This document shows, piece by piece, positions 15,067-23,044 of a stretch of 23,130 nt of DNA. This stretch comes from an uncultured Lysobacteraceae bacterium. Its GTDB lineage: Bacteria > Pseudomonadota > Gammaproteobacteria > Xanthomonadales > Rhodanobacteraceae. Each line of letters begins with the position of its first letter. Position 1 is the first letter of the stretch. The stretch covers positions 1 through 23,130 of the forward strand of contig CAMLSI010000018.1 in the NCBI GenBank assembly GCA_946482585.1, given 5' to 3'. The notes under the pieces are model-generated. The model made no database searches and was not told the DNA's origin. It saw only the letters and a list, made by a program, of their open reading frames with translations. A program made the translations under genes and the position numbers.

Positions 15067-15202
15067 TCGACAGGAACCAGCTTCTCCGGCCAGCGCAGCC
15101 TCCAGGTATCCGAAGCGGGAGTTCGGTCGCGCTCTCCGCGACATCTGCATACGACCGAAGCGGATGTTTGCGTGCCGCGACGCAATCGGCCGTCCGATGA
15201 GT

Positions 15203-16051
15203 TCAGCGGTCGAGTGACACGCGCATCGACAGGTCGACGGCGCGCACGTGCTTGGTCAGTGCGCCGATCGAGATGAAATCGACGCCGCTCGCGGCGATGA
15301 CCTTGAGACGCGACAGGTCGACGCCGCCGGATACCTCGATCTCCGCACGGCCGGCGACTTCGATGACCGCACGGCCCAGGTCCGCGTCGGAGAACTCGTC
15401 GAGCATGACGCGATCGACGCCCGCGGCCAGCGCCTCGGCGAGTTCGCCGAAATTCTCGACCTCGACCTCGAGCAGCAATTGCGGGTGCCTCGCCCGCGCC
15501 GCATGTACGGCTGCGGTCAGCGATCCCGCGGCGGCGATGTGGTTTTCCTTGATCAGCATCGCGTCGAACAGGCCGATGCGGTGGTTCGTTCCGCCGCCGC
15601 AGCGGACCGCGTATTTCTGTGCGATACGCAGGCCCGGCAGCGTCTTGCGCGTGTCGAGGATGCGCGTGCGCGTGCCCGCGACCGCATCGACGTGCGTTGC
15701 CGTGACCGTCGCCGTGCCCGAAAGGGTCTGCACGAAATTCAAGGCGCTGCGCTCGGCTGACACCAGCGCACGCGCATTGCCTGCGAGCTCGACGAAGGTC
15801 TGGCCGGCGATGAGGCGGTCGCCGTCGGCCGCATGCCAGCGGATCGCGACATCGGGGGCGAGTTCCCGAAAGCAGGCCTCGAACCAGGCCTGACCGCAGA
15901 GCACGGCCGCTTCGCGCGTGATGACGCGCGCGCGTGCCGTCGCGTCGGCCGGGAGCAGGTCTGCGGTCGCATCGCCGTCGCCGAGATCCTCGGCGAGCGC
16001 GCGTCGCACGTCGGCCAGCACGAGCGCCGCGGGCGGCGGATCGAATCGCAT
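15203..16051 (-). CDS. nadC: Nicotinate-nucleotide pyrophosphorylase (quinolinate phosphoribosyltransferase)
   Basis: 282 residues, the usual NadC length. The frame is open far upstream inside the neighbouring gene, but ATG 16051 gives MRFDPPPAALVLADVRRALAED, a typical start with EDLGDGDATADLLP. Family motifs are complete: SAERSALNFVQTLSGTAT, TRILDTRKTLPGLR, KYAVRCGGGTNHRIGLFDAMLIKENH, LEVEVENFGEL, VMLDEFS, IEVSGGVDLSRL and DFISIGALTKH. It converts quinolinate and PRPP to nicotinate mononucleotide, CO2 and pyrophosphate in de novo NAD synthesis, in the cytoplasm. It follows the DUF1631 gene by 26 bases on the same strand, so the two probably share a transcript. Confidence 0.97.
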   Translation of the reverse strand: MRFDPPPAALVLADVRRALAEDLGDGDATADLLPADATARARVITREAAVLCGQAWFEACFRELAPDVAIRWHAADGDRLIAGQTFVELAGNARALVSAERSALNFVQTLSGTATVTATHVDAVAGTRTRILDTRKTLPGLRIAQKYAVRCGGGTNHRIGLFDAMLIKENHIAAAGSLTAAVHAARARHPQLLLEVEVENFGELAEALAAGVDRVMLDEFSDADLGRAVIEVAGRAEIEVSGGVDLSRLKVIAASGVDFISIGALTKHVRAVDLSMRVSLDR

Positions 16052-16077
16052 GTCGGCGCGTCCTTGCGTGGAATGGC

Positions 16078-18432
16078 TCAGTTCGGCGCAGCGGCAGCCG
16101 CAGCCGGCGCGGCCGGCGCCGTTTTTGCCGCATGCGTGCTCTTGAGCCGCTCGACGATCGCGTCGAGTGCACGGTCGAACAGCGGCACTTCCTCGAGCAC
16201 CGTGATGCGGGCTTCGGCGAGATCGCTCGCCAACTGTACGAGTGTGCGATCGGCGACCTTGAGTCCTTTGCGATTGACGAACAGGTATTTCGAGCTGATC
16301 GGGCTGATCCACGACAGCTTCGCGCGCTCCTTGGCGCCGTGTTCGTCGAGGAATTCGATCCAGGTGCCGACCTTGAGTTCGCGTACCGCCTGAATCCAGC
16401 GTTCTTCGACCGATTCGAGCGGCGGCGAGGCCGGCTCCTCCTCGTTGATGGCGCTCATGACCGTTTCGCCGGCTTCCTGGCTCACCGCCGGCAACGGGTC
16501 GGTCAGTTCGAGCGTCGGCACTTCGGTCACCGCCGTCGGCCCGGCCGGCTGCAGCAGCGCCTGATAGAGCACATTGAGCTGCTGCATCAGACGGCGCACG
16601 TCGGTTTCGTCGAAGGCCACGGTCGCAAGACCGTGCCGCAGGGTTTTTTCGAGCTGCGGCAGTACCGCGTTCAGGCGCTCGCGCTCCGCGGCGTTCTGCT
16701 TGGGCTGCACGCTCCAGACGAGCTCGTCGGCGAACCGCAGCGCATGACGCCACTCGTCGGAATTCTCGCCCTGGCGCAGCAGCACGAGCACGAGGTAGTT
16801 CGCCCACGGCCGCGACAGCAGGTTGCGGATCATTTCCGGCATCGTGCGGTTTTCGATGCGCTGCATGATTTCGCGCGCAGCCGTGCGCCGGGCGTCCAGC
16901 AATTTTTCGCGACCGCGCGTGGCTTCGCTCGCCCGCTGCTCGGCGAGTTCCGCGCGGCGCTTGTTCGTTTCGGCGAAAGCCTCGAAATCGACGCGGACGC
17001 GGTCGAAGATGCCGAGGTCGTCCTCGAAATCCTTGAGCAGCGACTCGACGATTTCCTTGACCTTGTCGTACAGGCGACGGTCGCGATCGGATTCTTCCGA
17101 CCAGCCGACGCAAGCCTGCGCGAGACTGTCGAGCAACACGCGGGCCGGATGCGTGCGACGCGCGAACAGATGCTTGTCGAGCAGCGCGACCTTGAGGAAC
17201 GGGATCTGCAGGCGTCCGAGCAGCGCCTGCATCTGCGCCGGCAGATTGCGGTCCTGCAGGATGTATTCGAACAACATGCCGACGAGATCGATCGTGTCTT
17301 CGTCGGCGCCCGATACGTTCGCGCCGTTCTCGCCGCGCAGCTTGCCCGCCTGGCCCAGCAGCTCTTCCTTGACGCGCAGCGCGACCTGAGCCGATTCGAC
17401 CGCGCTCTGCTGCATGCTGAGCGACTGATTCTGCAGTATCGACAGCGCCGAAAGGATTTCCGCCGGATTGAGCGGCACGACGTTCGGGTTGTAGGTCGCC
17501 GGCACGTACCCGCTAGACATGACGTCGCCGCCGCCGTCGCCGCCGCGTCGCGTCGCCAGCAAGGCACGCAGCGAGCTGTAGAGATTGGCCTGGAGCTCGG
17601 CTGCCGCTGCGTCGACGGGCAGGTAGCCCGCGGCCGTTTCGGTTTGCTCGAGACCCGGAATACTCCCCGGCGGTCCCTCGCCCGGACGTTGCGGCGTCGG
17701 CGACGGGCCGCTGGGCCGGCGCGCGACATTGGCGCGGATCTGCGGCAGCACGCCGGCGTGCACGAGCAACGCGTTGAGCTCGTCGTAGAACTGATCTAGC
17801 CCGCCCATGACATAGCGGTCGAACAGCTTGTAGATGATCAGCCGCACCGGCAGCTCGACTTCGAGTTCTCCGCTGGCCAGACGGAACGCCTGGCCCACGG
17901 CGGCAGGACCGACGGGACTGTTGGTGTCCTCGACGCGCTGGTTGCTGATGTGCGAAAGGCGCTGGTTGATCGCGAACAGCACGCGCTGCAGACGGTTCTC
18001 CGTCTTCGCGACCATGCTCGCAACGGCCAGCGACTCTTCCAGTTCGGTGTTCTCGACGAGCGTCAGGGACAGCTCGCCGTTCGCGCTTTCCGTCTTCGCG
18101 GCGATGCCGCGACCGGCGAGAAAGTCGACGAATTGACGCGAGAGCTGTTCCTGGAAGCGCGATTCGATCTGCTGGCGCTTCTTTCGTACCTCGCGCATAC
18201 CGTCGAAGTACTGCGCCTGGACTGTGTTGTTGTCGGCCTTGCTCGCAAGGTCGAACAGGGCGTCGTCGGCGTTTTCGAACAGCGTCGTCGCCAGCGCGGT
18301 GAGCCGCTTGAGCGCATGCATCCGCACTTGCGCCAAGGCTTCGGCGGGCTTCTCGCCGAGCGTCGCCGCAGCGCTGCGCTGGTTCAGGTCGACTACCTTG
18401 GGATTGTTGTCGTTAGCGCTCATAGGCCGCAT
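16078..18432 (-). CDS. Large DUF1631-family protein
   Basis: 784 residues, mostly hydrophilic and helix-rich, no signal peptide or membrane helix, so cytoplasmic. An alternative start is Met4 (MSANDNN), and no ribosome-binding site decides between them. The pattern matches DUF1631 proteins of xanthomonads and pseudomonads: ALFDLASKADNN, FDGMREVRKKRQQIESRF, LVENTELEESLAVASMVAK, FRLASGELEVELPVRLIIYKLFDRYVM, LPAQMQALLGRLQIPFLKVALLDKHLF, HPARVLLDSLAQACVGWS and NYLVLVLLRQGENSDEW. A Gly/Pro-rich insert lies near residues 235-310. Residues about 680-755 form a beta-rich segment (VGTWIEFLDEHG, KLSWISPISSKYLFVNRKGLKV) recalling PilZ-like barrels but without the RxxxR c-di-GMP motif; that resemblance is a guess. 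The end is an Ala/Pro-rich tail. Function is unknown; it likely forms an operon with nadC, but that does not define its role. Confidence 0.85.
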   Translation of the reverse strand: MRPMSANDNNPKVVDLNQRSAAATLGEKPAEALAQVRMHALKRLTALATTLFENADDALFDLASKADNNTVQAQYFDGMREVRKKRQQIESRFQEQLSRQFVDFLAGRGIAAKTESANGELSLTLVENTELEESLAVASMVAKTENRLQRVLFAINQRLSHISNQRVEDTNSPVGPAAVGQAFRLASGELEVELPVRLIIYKLFDRYVMGGLDQFYDELNALLVHAGVLPQIRANVARRPSGPSPTPQRPGEGPPGSIPGLEQTETAAGYLPVDAAAAELQANLYSSLRALLATRRGGDGGGDVMSSGYVPATYNPNVVPLNPAEILSALSILQNQSLSMQQSAVESAQVALRVKEELLGQAGKLRGENGANVSGADEDTIDLVGMLFEYILQDRNLPAQMQALLGRLQIPFLKVALLDKHLFARRTHPARVLLDSLAQACVGWSEESDRDRRLYDKVKEIVESLLKDFEDDLGIFDRVRVDFEAFAETNKRRAELAEQRASEATRGREKLLDARRTAAREIMQRIENRTMPEMIRNLLSRPWANYLVLVLLRQGENSDEWRHALRFADELVWSVQPKQNAAERERLNAVLPQLEKTLRHGLATVAFDETDVRRLMQQLNVLYQALLQPAGPTAVTEVPTLELTDPLPAVSQEAGETVMSAINEEEPASPPLESVEERWIQAVRELKVGTWIEFLDEHGAKERAKLSWISPISSKYLFVNRKGLKVADRTLVQLASDLAEARITVLEEVPLFDRALDAIVERLKSTHAAKTAPAAPAAAAAAPN

Positions 18433-18479
18433 GGGGATACAGACTCGGCGATTCGGCGAAGTGTGTCGAAGATCGGAAA

Positions 18480-18504
18480 TGCGTCACAGGAGAGCTGTGA
18501 CGCA
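18480..18504 (-). terminator. 10-bp hairpin between the Trm112-like gene and the DUF1631 gene
   Basis: TGCGTCACAG and CTGTGACGCA are perfect 10-bp arms around a GAGAG loop, 14 bases past the stop of the minus-strand gene at 18519. On that strand the stem is followed by TTTCC, a short U tract, so it fits a modest intrinsic terminator separating the small gene from the DUF1631-nadC unit. Confidence 0.6.
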
Positions 18505-18518
18505 AGTCTCGGTTTTCG

Positions 18519-18785
18519 TTACACGGGAAACGAAGCCAACTGCGTCGTGCCGATGGCTTCGTCGGCGAGCATCACCGGAATGTCGTCCTCGATCCGATAG
18601 ATGGCCTTGCCATCCGCCGTTATCAAGCCGGCAGCAAGAGGCGTGCCCACGACCGTGCCGGCGGCGGTCCGTACCGCGCCCGTCCGTATCGCCGCATTCA
18701 ACGCATCGAGCTGCGCGCGACCGAGCGGACTGACGGGCGATTTGCTGACCGGGCAGCAGAGAATGTCCAGCAAGCGCTTGTCCAT
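18519..18785 (-). CDS. Trm112/UPF0434 (YcaR-like) small protein
   Basis: 88 residues. The start [18 protein letters not shown] and the end [18 protein letters not shown] are hallmarks of the Trm112-like family, whose eukaryotic member activates methyltransferases. Bacterial members such as YcaR are about 60 residues with unknown partners. Here the family's CPxC zinc knuckle is reduced to C10-C11-P with SKSP after it and no second cysteine pair, so zinc binding is doubtful. A central insert (about 28-58, with [20 protein letters not shown]) makes it longer than YcaR. It is divergent from purE with 58 bases between and ends before a hairpin. Confidence 0.85.
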   Translation of the reverse strand: MDKRLLDILCCPVSKSPVSPLGRAQLDALNAAIRTGAVRTAAGTVVGTPLAAGLITADGKAIYRIEDDIPVMLADEAIGTTQLASFPV

Positions 18786-18813
18786 GGCGCGCGTCCCTGT
18801 GAGGATTTACCCC

Positions 18814-18819
18814 TACAAT
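18814..18819 (+). promoter_or_regulatory. -10 box TACAAT for purE
   Basis: TACAAT (5/6 consensus) lies 24 bases upstream of ATG 18844 in the context CCCTACAATACCG. A matching -35 is not evident. No PurR-type dyad is seen. Confidence 0.45.
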
Positions 18820-18843
18820 ACCGTTTTTGCCCAGGGCGGACCA

Positions 18844-19353
18844 ATGAGCATGGCGAGCGGCAGCGAGCCTCTGATAGGCGTAGTGATGGGATCTCGGTCG
18901 GACTGGGAAACGATGCAGCATGCCGCCGACACTCTGACGCGCCTGGGTGTGCCGCACGAAGTGCGCGTCGTTTCGGCGCACCGCACGCCCGATCTGTTGT
19001 TCCAGTACGCCGAGCAGGCGCAAGCGCGTGGTCTCCGCGCCATCATTGCCGGCGCCGGCGGCGCCGCTCATCTGCCGGGCATGCTCGCCGCGAAGACCAG
19101 CGTTCCCGTACTCGGCGTGCCGGTGCAATCGCACGCGCTCAATGGCATGGATTCGTTGTTGTCGATCGTGCAGATGCCGGCCGGCATTCCGGTGGCGACA
19201 TTCGCGATCGGCAAGGCCGGCGCCACCAACACCGCGTTGTTCGCCGCGTCGCTGCTGCAGGTCACGCATCCGGAGATCGGTCGCGCGCTCGCCGACTACC
19301 GCGATGCGCAGACGCGTACCGTGCTCGACAACGCTGATCCGCGCCTGTCATGA
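18844..19353 (+). CDS. purE: N5-carboxyaminoimidazole ribonucleotide mutase (class I PurE)
   Basis: 169 residues from ATG 18844, preceded by GGGCGGA; ATG 18850 is an alternative two codons later. The family motifs are complete: [26 protein letters not shown] (catalytic His in SAHRTP), [49 protein letters not shown] and [13 protein letters not shown]. The SDWETM and AHRTP motifs mark the class I mutase, which works with PurK. It converts N5-CAIR to CAIR in de novo purine synthesis, in the cytoplasm. Its stop overlaps the purK start by 4 bases (ATGA), so translation is coupled. Confidence 0.97.
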   Translation: MSMASGSEPLIGVVMGSRSDWETMQHAADTLTRLGVPHEVRVVSAHRTPDLLFQYAEQAQARGLRAIIAGAGGAAHLPGMLAAKTSVPVLGVPVQSHALNGMDSLLSIVQMPAGIPVATFAIGKAGATNTALFAASLLQVTHPEIGRALADYRDAQTRTVLDNADPRLS

Positions 19354-20489
19354 CCACCGTAGGCGTACTCGGCGGCGGCCAGCTCGCCCGCATGCTTGCG
19401 CTGGCCGGCGCACCGCTCGGCGTGCGTTTCCTCGTCGTCGACAGCGTCGCCGATGCCTGCGCGAGCCAGGTCGCTTCGTTGCTGCAGGCGGACTGGCGCG
19501 ATTTCGCCGCCCTCGAAACGTTCGCCGCGCGTATCGATGTCGCGACTTTCGATTTCGAGAACGTCCCGGCGGAGACGGCGCAGTGGCTCACCGAACACAC
19601 TGCCGTCTACCCGAATCCGCGCGCGCTTGCGCTCGCACAGGATCGCCTCGCCGAGAAGACCTTGTTTCGCGAGGTCGGCCTGGATACGCCGGCGTTCGCT
19701 GCGGTCGACAGCAAGGCAGACCTCGAGCGTGCGCTTGCCGAGATCGGTTGTCCGGCCATACTCAAGACGCGCCGCCTGGGCTACGACGGCAAAGGTCAGT
19801 TCCGGATCAAATCGCCCGGTGACGTCGACGCGGCCTGGGCCGCGCTGGGTCAGGCGCCGCTGATTCTCGAAGCTTTCGTGCCGTTCGAGCGCGAACTGTC
19901 GGTCGTCGCCGTGCGTTCGCGCGAGGGCGAGTTCCGCAGCTATCCGCTGACGCAGAACTGGCATGCGGACGGCATCCTCTCGATGAGTCTCGCGCCGGCG
20001 CCGGATTCGGCGGAACTCGCCGAACAGGCGATCGCGCTGGCGCGCCGCATCGCCGAGACGCTCGACTACGTGGGCACTTTCGCGCTCGAGCTGTTCGTGC
20101 GCGACGGCCGTCTGCTCGGCAACGAAATGGCGCCGCGCGTACACAACTCCGGGCACTGGACGATAGAAGGCGCGCCCTGCAGCCAGTTCGAGAATCACGT
20201 GCGTGCCGTGCTGGGGCTGCCGCTCGGCGACACGAGCTCGCTCGGCGTCAACGTCATGTTCAACTGGATCGGCGACCTGCCCGAGTCGGCACCGGTACTG
20301 GCAGAACCGCGCGCGCACTGGCACGACTACGGCAAGGAGCCGCGTGCAGGCCGCAAGGTGGGCCATGCGACGCTTTGCGCGACCTCCGCAGCAGAAATGC
20401 GCGAGCGACTCGCACGCGTGGCCTGGGCGCTCGGGCGCGAAGGTCAGGCTGAACCCGTACTCGCCGCGCTGGCTGCCGCATCTCGCTGA
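19350..20489 (+). CDS. purK: N5-carboxyaminoimidazole ribonucleotide synthase (ATP-grasp)
   Basis: 379 residues. The N-terminal Rossmann-like part has [20 protein letters not shown], then [13 protein letters not shown]. The ATP-grasp region has [54 protein letters not shown], and the late motif [29 protein letters not shown] with [16 protein letters not shown]. It makes N5-CAIR from AIR, bicarbonate and ATP, feeding PurE. It forms an operon with purE through an ATGA overlap and ends 41 bases before a strong terminator. Slightly longer than the E. coli enzyme, which fits xanthomonad homologues. Confidence 0.97.
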   Translation: MTTVGVLGGGQLARMLALAGAPLGVRFLVVDSVADACASQVASLLQADWRDFAALETFAARIDVATFDFENVPAETAQWLTEHTAVYPNPRALALAQDRLAEKTLFREVGLDTPAFAAVDSKADLERALAEIGCPAILKTRRLGYDGKGQFRIKSPGDVDAAWAALGQAPLILEAFVPFERELSVVAVRSREGEFRSYPLTQNWHADGILSMSLAPAPDSAELAEQAIALARRIAETLDYVGTFALELFVRDGRLLGNEMAPRVHNSGHWTIEGAPCSQFENHVRAVLGLPLGDTSSLGVNVMFNWIGDLPESAPVLAEPRAHWHDYGKEPRAGRKVGHATLCATSAAEMRERLARVAWALGREGQAEPVLAALAAASR

Positions 20490-20530
20490 AGAGGGCAGAG
20501 GCCGCCGCGCGCCGAGGCCGTCGACGCGCG

Positions 20531-20565
20531 CACGAAAAAGCCGCCTCTCGGGCGGCTTTTTCGTG
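20531..20565. terminator. Bidirectional intrinsic terminator between purK and sodB
   Basis: CACGAAAAAGCCGCC (20531-20545) and GGCGGCTTTTTCGTG (20551-20565) are perfect 15-bp arms with a TCTCG loop. The GC stem runs directly into T5 on the plus strand and, by symmetry, T5 on the minus strand, so it can stop both purEK and sodB transcripts. Confidence 0.93.
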
Positions 20566-20583
20566 GCTGCGCGGGTACCGGCC

Positions 20584-21162
20584 TCAGGCCATCTGGGCGG
20601 CGACGAATTCCCAGTTGACCAGATTCCAGAACGCTTCGACGTATTTCGCGCGAGCGTTGCGATAGTCGATGTAGTAGGCGTGTTCCCAGACGTCGCAGGT
20701 CAGCAGGGCCTTGTCCGTGCCGGTCAGCGGCGTCGCCGCATTCGAGGTGCTCACGAGCGCGAGCGAGCCGTCGGGACGCTGCACGAGCCAGGCCCAGCCC
20801 GAACCGAACGTGGTCAGCGCGGTACTGGTGAACTGTTCCTTGAACGCCGCGAACGAGCCGAATGCCGCGTTGATCGCATCGGCGAGCTTGCCGCCCGGTT
20901 CGCCGCCGCCGTTGGGCTTGAGGCAATTCCAGTAGAACGTGTGATTCCAGATCTGAGCCGCATTGTTGAACATGCCGCCGCTGGACTTCTTGATGATTTC
21001 CTCGAGCGAGAGGTTCTCGAACTCCGTGCCCTTGATCTGATTGTTCAGGTTGGTCACATAGGTCTGATGATGCTTGCCGTAGTGGTAGTCGATCGTCTCG
21101 GCCGAAATGGTCGGGGCCAGAGCGTCTTTGGCATAGGGCAGGGGGGGCAGTTCGATCGCCAT
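20584..21162 (-). CDS. sodB: Iron superoxide dismutase
   Basis: 192 residues. The frame extends upstream, but the ATG at 21162 ([20 protein letters not shown]) is the normal family start and has AAGGAA 7 nt before it. Metal ligands are H27 ([11 protein letters not shown]), H74 (IWNHTFYW), D157 and H161 ([16 protein letters not shown]). Q70 in [10 protein letters not shown] is the Fe-type outer-sphere glutamine, which distinguishes FeSOD from MnSOD. It dismutates superoxide to oxygen and hydrogen peroxide in the cytoplasm; no signal peptide is present. It is divergent from the CGFS glutaredoxin gene. E. coli also carries sodB close to grxD, so the iron-linked pairing is conserved. Confidence 0.97.
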   Translation of the reverse strand: MAIELPPLPYAKDALAPTISAETIDYHYGKHHQTYVTNLNNQIKGTEFENLSLEEIIKKSSGGMFNNAAQIWNHTFYWNCLKPNGGGEPGGKLADAINAAFGSFAAFKEQFTSTALTTFGSGWAWLVQRPDGSLALVSTSNAATPLTGTDKALLTCDVWEHAYYIDYRNARAKYVEAFWNLVNWEFVAAQMA

Positions 21163-21195
21163 GGGCAGTTCCTTGCGGGTGGGCTGGGATTCTCG

Positions 21196-21201
21196 ATTAT
21201 A
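21196..21201 (-). promoter_or_regulatory. -10 box TATAAT for sodB
   Basis: On the minus strand the sequence reads CCTATAATCGAG, a perfect -10. It would start transcription near 21189, about 27 bases before the sodB ATG. The base pattern 17 upstream (CGCACA) is a weak -35. No Fur box was recognised by eye. Confidence 0.6.
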
Positions 21202-21281
21202 GGTAGGTCCATGGCGCCTGTGCGTCGTCGTTTCAAGCGCGGCCGGGCAGGCCTTCCGCGCGGCTGTCGCCGGGCCGCTGC

Positions 21282-21287
21282 TACAAT
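21282..21287 (+). promoter_or_regulatory. -10 box TACAAT for grxD
   Basis: GCTACAATCCGCC lies 42 bases upstream of the GTG start of grxD. The hexamer matches 5/6 of consensus; the -35 is poor. It is back-to-back with the sodB promoter in the same 167-base region. Confidence 0.45.
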
Positions 21288-21329
21288 CCGCCGTCTGGCG
21301 CGCCGCGCGCACTTTCTTCAGGTATTCCC

Positions 21330-21647
21330 GTGGACGTACTCGAACGCATCAAGACCGCCGTAGAAGGCAGCCCCATCGTGCTCTTCATGAAGGGCACGCC
21401 ACAGTTTCCGATGTGCGGCTTCTCCAGCCGCACGGCACAGGCGCTCAAAGCCGTCAACGCCGACTACGTGTCGGTCAACGTGCTCGAAGATCCCGAGATT
21501 CGCGCGAACCTGCCACGCTATTCCAACTGGCCCACGTTCCCGCAGCTGTTCATCAACGGCGAACTGATCGGCGGCTGCGACATCACGCTCGAGCTCTATG
21601 AGTCGGGCGAGCTCGAACGCATCGTGCGCGAAACGCGGAAGGCGTGA
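21330..21647 (+). CDS. grxD: Monothiol CGFS-type glutaredoxin (Grx4)
   Basis: 105 residues with a GTG start (no nearer ATG fits, and the first residues [24 protein letters not shown] match the family). The active site is C29-G-F-S32. Glutathione-binding features [25 protein letters not shown] are present. Such proteins bind a 2Fe-2S cluster at a dimer interface using CGFS and glutathione and deliver clusters to client proteins in the cytoplasm. It overlaps the next SDR gene by one base (TGATG), so the two are co-translated, and it is divergent from sodB. Confidence 0.96.
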   Translation: MDVLERIKTAVEGSPIVLFMKGTPQFPMCGFSSRTAQALKAVNADYVSVNVLEDPEIRANLPRYSNWPTFPQLFINGELIGGCDITLELYESGELERIVRETRKA

Positions 21648-22405
21648 TGGCGACGCTGCCCGCGGGCTGGACGCCCGCCGCCGCCGGCCTGAAAGGCCGC
21701 ACCATCCTCATCGTCGGCGCAACCGGCGGACTTGGGCGTGCCAGCGCTCTGGCCTGTGCCGAGGCCGGTGCCGCGGTCGTGCTGCTGGGACGCAAGGTTC
21801 CGGGGCTCGAAAAACTCTATGACGAGATCGAAGCGCTCGGCGCGGCGACGCCCGCGATCTATCCGCTCAATCTCGAAGGCGCGACCCCGGCCGACTACGA
21901 AGAGCTCGCCGCGACGATCGAGCGCGAATGCGGCGGTCTCGACGGTATCGTTCATGCCGCGGCGCATTTTGCCGGTCTGCAGCCGCTGGTCCAGTTCAAG
22001 CCCGAAGAATGGATGCGCGTGCTGCAGGTCAATCTCAACGGCCCGTTCCTGCTGACACAGGCGCTGCTGCCGCTGCTGCAGCAATCGCCGGACGCGAGCA
22101 TCGTGTTCGTCGAGGATGATCCAGGACGCGTGCGCAAGTCGTTCTGGGGCGCCTATGGGGTAGCGAAGGCGGCCCTGAATGGTCTGGCCGCGATCCTCCA
22201 CGACGAAACCGAGAACTCGAACGTACGGGTCGCAACGCTGCTGCCGCCGCCGATGCGGTCGGCCTTGCGCCGTATGGCCTATTTCGGCGAGAACACACTG
22301 GACCGGCCCGAGCCGGCCGCATTCGCTGCCGGCGTGGTCTACCTGCTGGCCAGCGAGGGCGCTTCCGCGCGTGGCCAGACGCTGGATCTGCGCGCCACGC
22401 ATTGA
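21647..22405 (+). CDS. YciK-like short-chain dehydrogenase/reductase-fold protein, catalytic Ser substituted
   Basis: 252 residues from ATG 21647, preceded by GGAAGG. The GTG immediately before it (21644) is also in frame but less likely. The dinucleotide-binding loop is GATGGLG (24-30), with LLGRK after strand 2 suggesting NADP preference through R49. The active-site Y170 and K174 (GAYGVAK) are present. N129 (VNLNG) is also present. The serine expected 13 residues before the tyrosine is D157 in FVEDDPGRV; E. coli YciK, as I recall it, has serines there. The usual NNAG motif is HAAA. It overlaps grxD and is followed by marC after 27 bases. Substrate is unknown. Reductase activity is doubtful given the substitution. 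Confidence 0.88.
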   Translation: MATLPAGWTPAAAGLKGRTILIVGATGGLGRASALACAEAGAAVVLLGRKVPGLEKLYDEIEALGAATPAIYPLNLEGATPADYEELAATIERECGGLDGIVHAAAHFAGLQPLVQFKPEEWMRVLQVNLNGPFLLTQALLPLLQQSPDASIVFVEDDPGRVRKSFWGAYGVAKAALNGLAAILHDETENSNVRVATLLPPPMRSALRRMAYFGENTLDRPEPAAFAAGVVYLLASEGASARGQTLDLRATH

Positions 22406-22432
22406 TGGCGCCGTACGCCGACAGGGGGAAAC

Positions 22433-23044
22433 ATGGATAGCCAGATGAGCACGGTGTCTGCAGGCATCCTGCTGTTTCTCATCATGGATCCGCTCGGCAA
22501 CATCCCGGTTTTCCTGAGCCTGCTCAAGGGCGTCGCGCCGGAACGCCGCCGCCTCGTCCTGCTGCGCGAGCTGCTGATCGCGTTGGTCGTCCTGTTCGCA
22601 TTCCTGTTCGGGGGGCAGTACATCCTCAAGCTGCTGCAGCTCAAGCAGGAGTCGGTCAGCATCGCCGGCGGCATCATCCTGTTCCTGATCGGCGTCAAGA
22701 TGGTGTTTCCGCCCAAGGATGGCGGCATTTTCGGCCATGCCGAAGGCGGAGAGCCGTTCATCGTGCCGATGGCGATTCCGGGGGTGGCCGGTCCTTCGGC
22801 GATGGCGGCGCTGCTGCTGCTGACCAATACGCAGCCCGGCAAGCTGCCGCAATGGGCGCTCGCGCTGTTCGCGGCCTGGTTTGCGACAGCGCTCATCCTC
22901 TGGTCGGCAACCTATCTGTATCGGCTGCTCGGCGAGAGCGTGCTGACCGCGCTCGAACGGCTCATGGGCATGATCCTGATCGCCTTGTCGGTGCAGATGC
23001 TGCTCGACGGGATAGCGAAGTATCTCCGCGCGGTGCCGGTTTGA
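22433..23044 (+). CDS. MarC/UPF0056-family inner-membrane protein
   Basis: 203 residues with a Shine-Dalgarno-like AGGGGGAAA before ATG 22433. About six hydrophobic helices are visible: AGILLFLIMDPLGNIPVFLSLL, LLIALVVLFAFLFGGQYIL, IAGGIILFLIGVKMVF, AMAALLLLT, ALALFAAWFATALILWSATYL and LMGMILIALSVQMLLDGI. The N-terminal DPLGNIPVF and the central PFIVPMAIPGVAGPSAMAAL are conserved MarC signatures, and the C-terminal RLMGMILIALSVQMLLDGI is typical too. Despite the name, MarC proteins have not been shown to cause multiple antibiotic resistance; transport activity is unproven. It is in line with grxD and the SDR gene and probably co-transcribed. Confidence 0.92.
   Translation: MDSQMSTVSAGILLFLIMDPLGNIPVFLSLLKGVAPERRRLVLLRELLIALVVLFAFLFGGQYILKLLQLKQESVSIAGGIILFLIGVKMVFPPKDGGIFGHAEGGEPFIVPMAIPGVAGPSAMAALLLLTNTQPGKLPQWALALFAAWFATALILWSATYLYRLLGESVLTALERLMGMILIALSVQMLLDGIAKYLRAVPV

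Noticed and set aside
15934..17799. 621-codon plus-strand open frame inside the DUF1631 gene
   Set aside because: Mirror frame of a conserved protein, with no recognisable domain.
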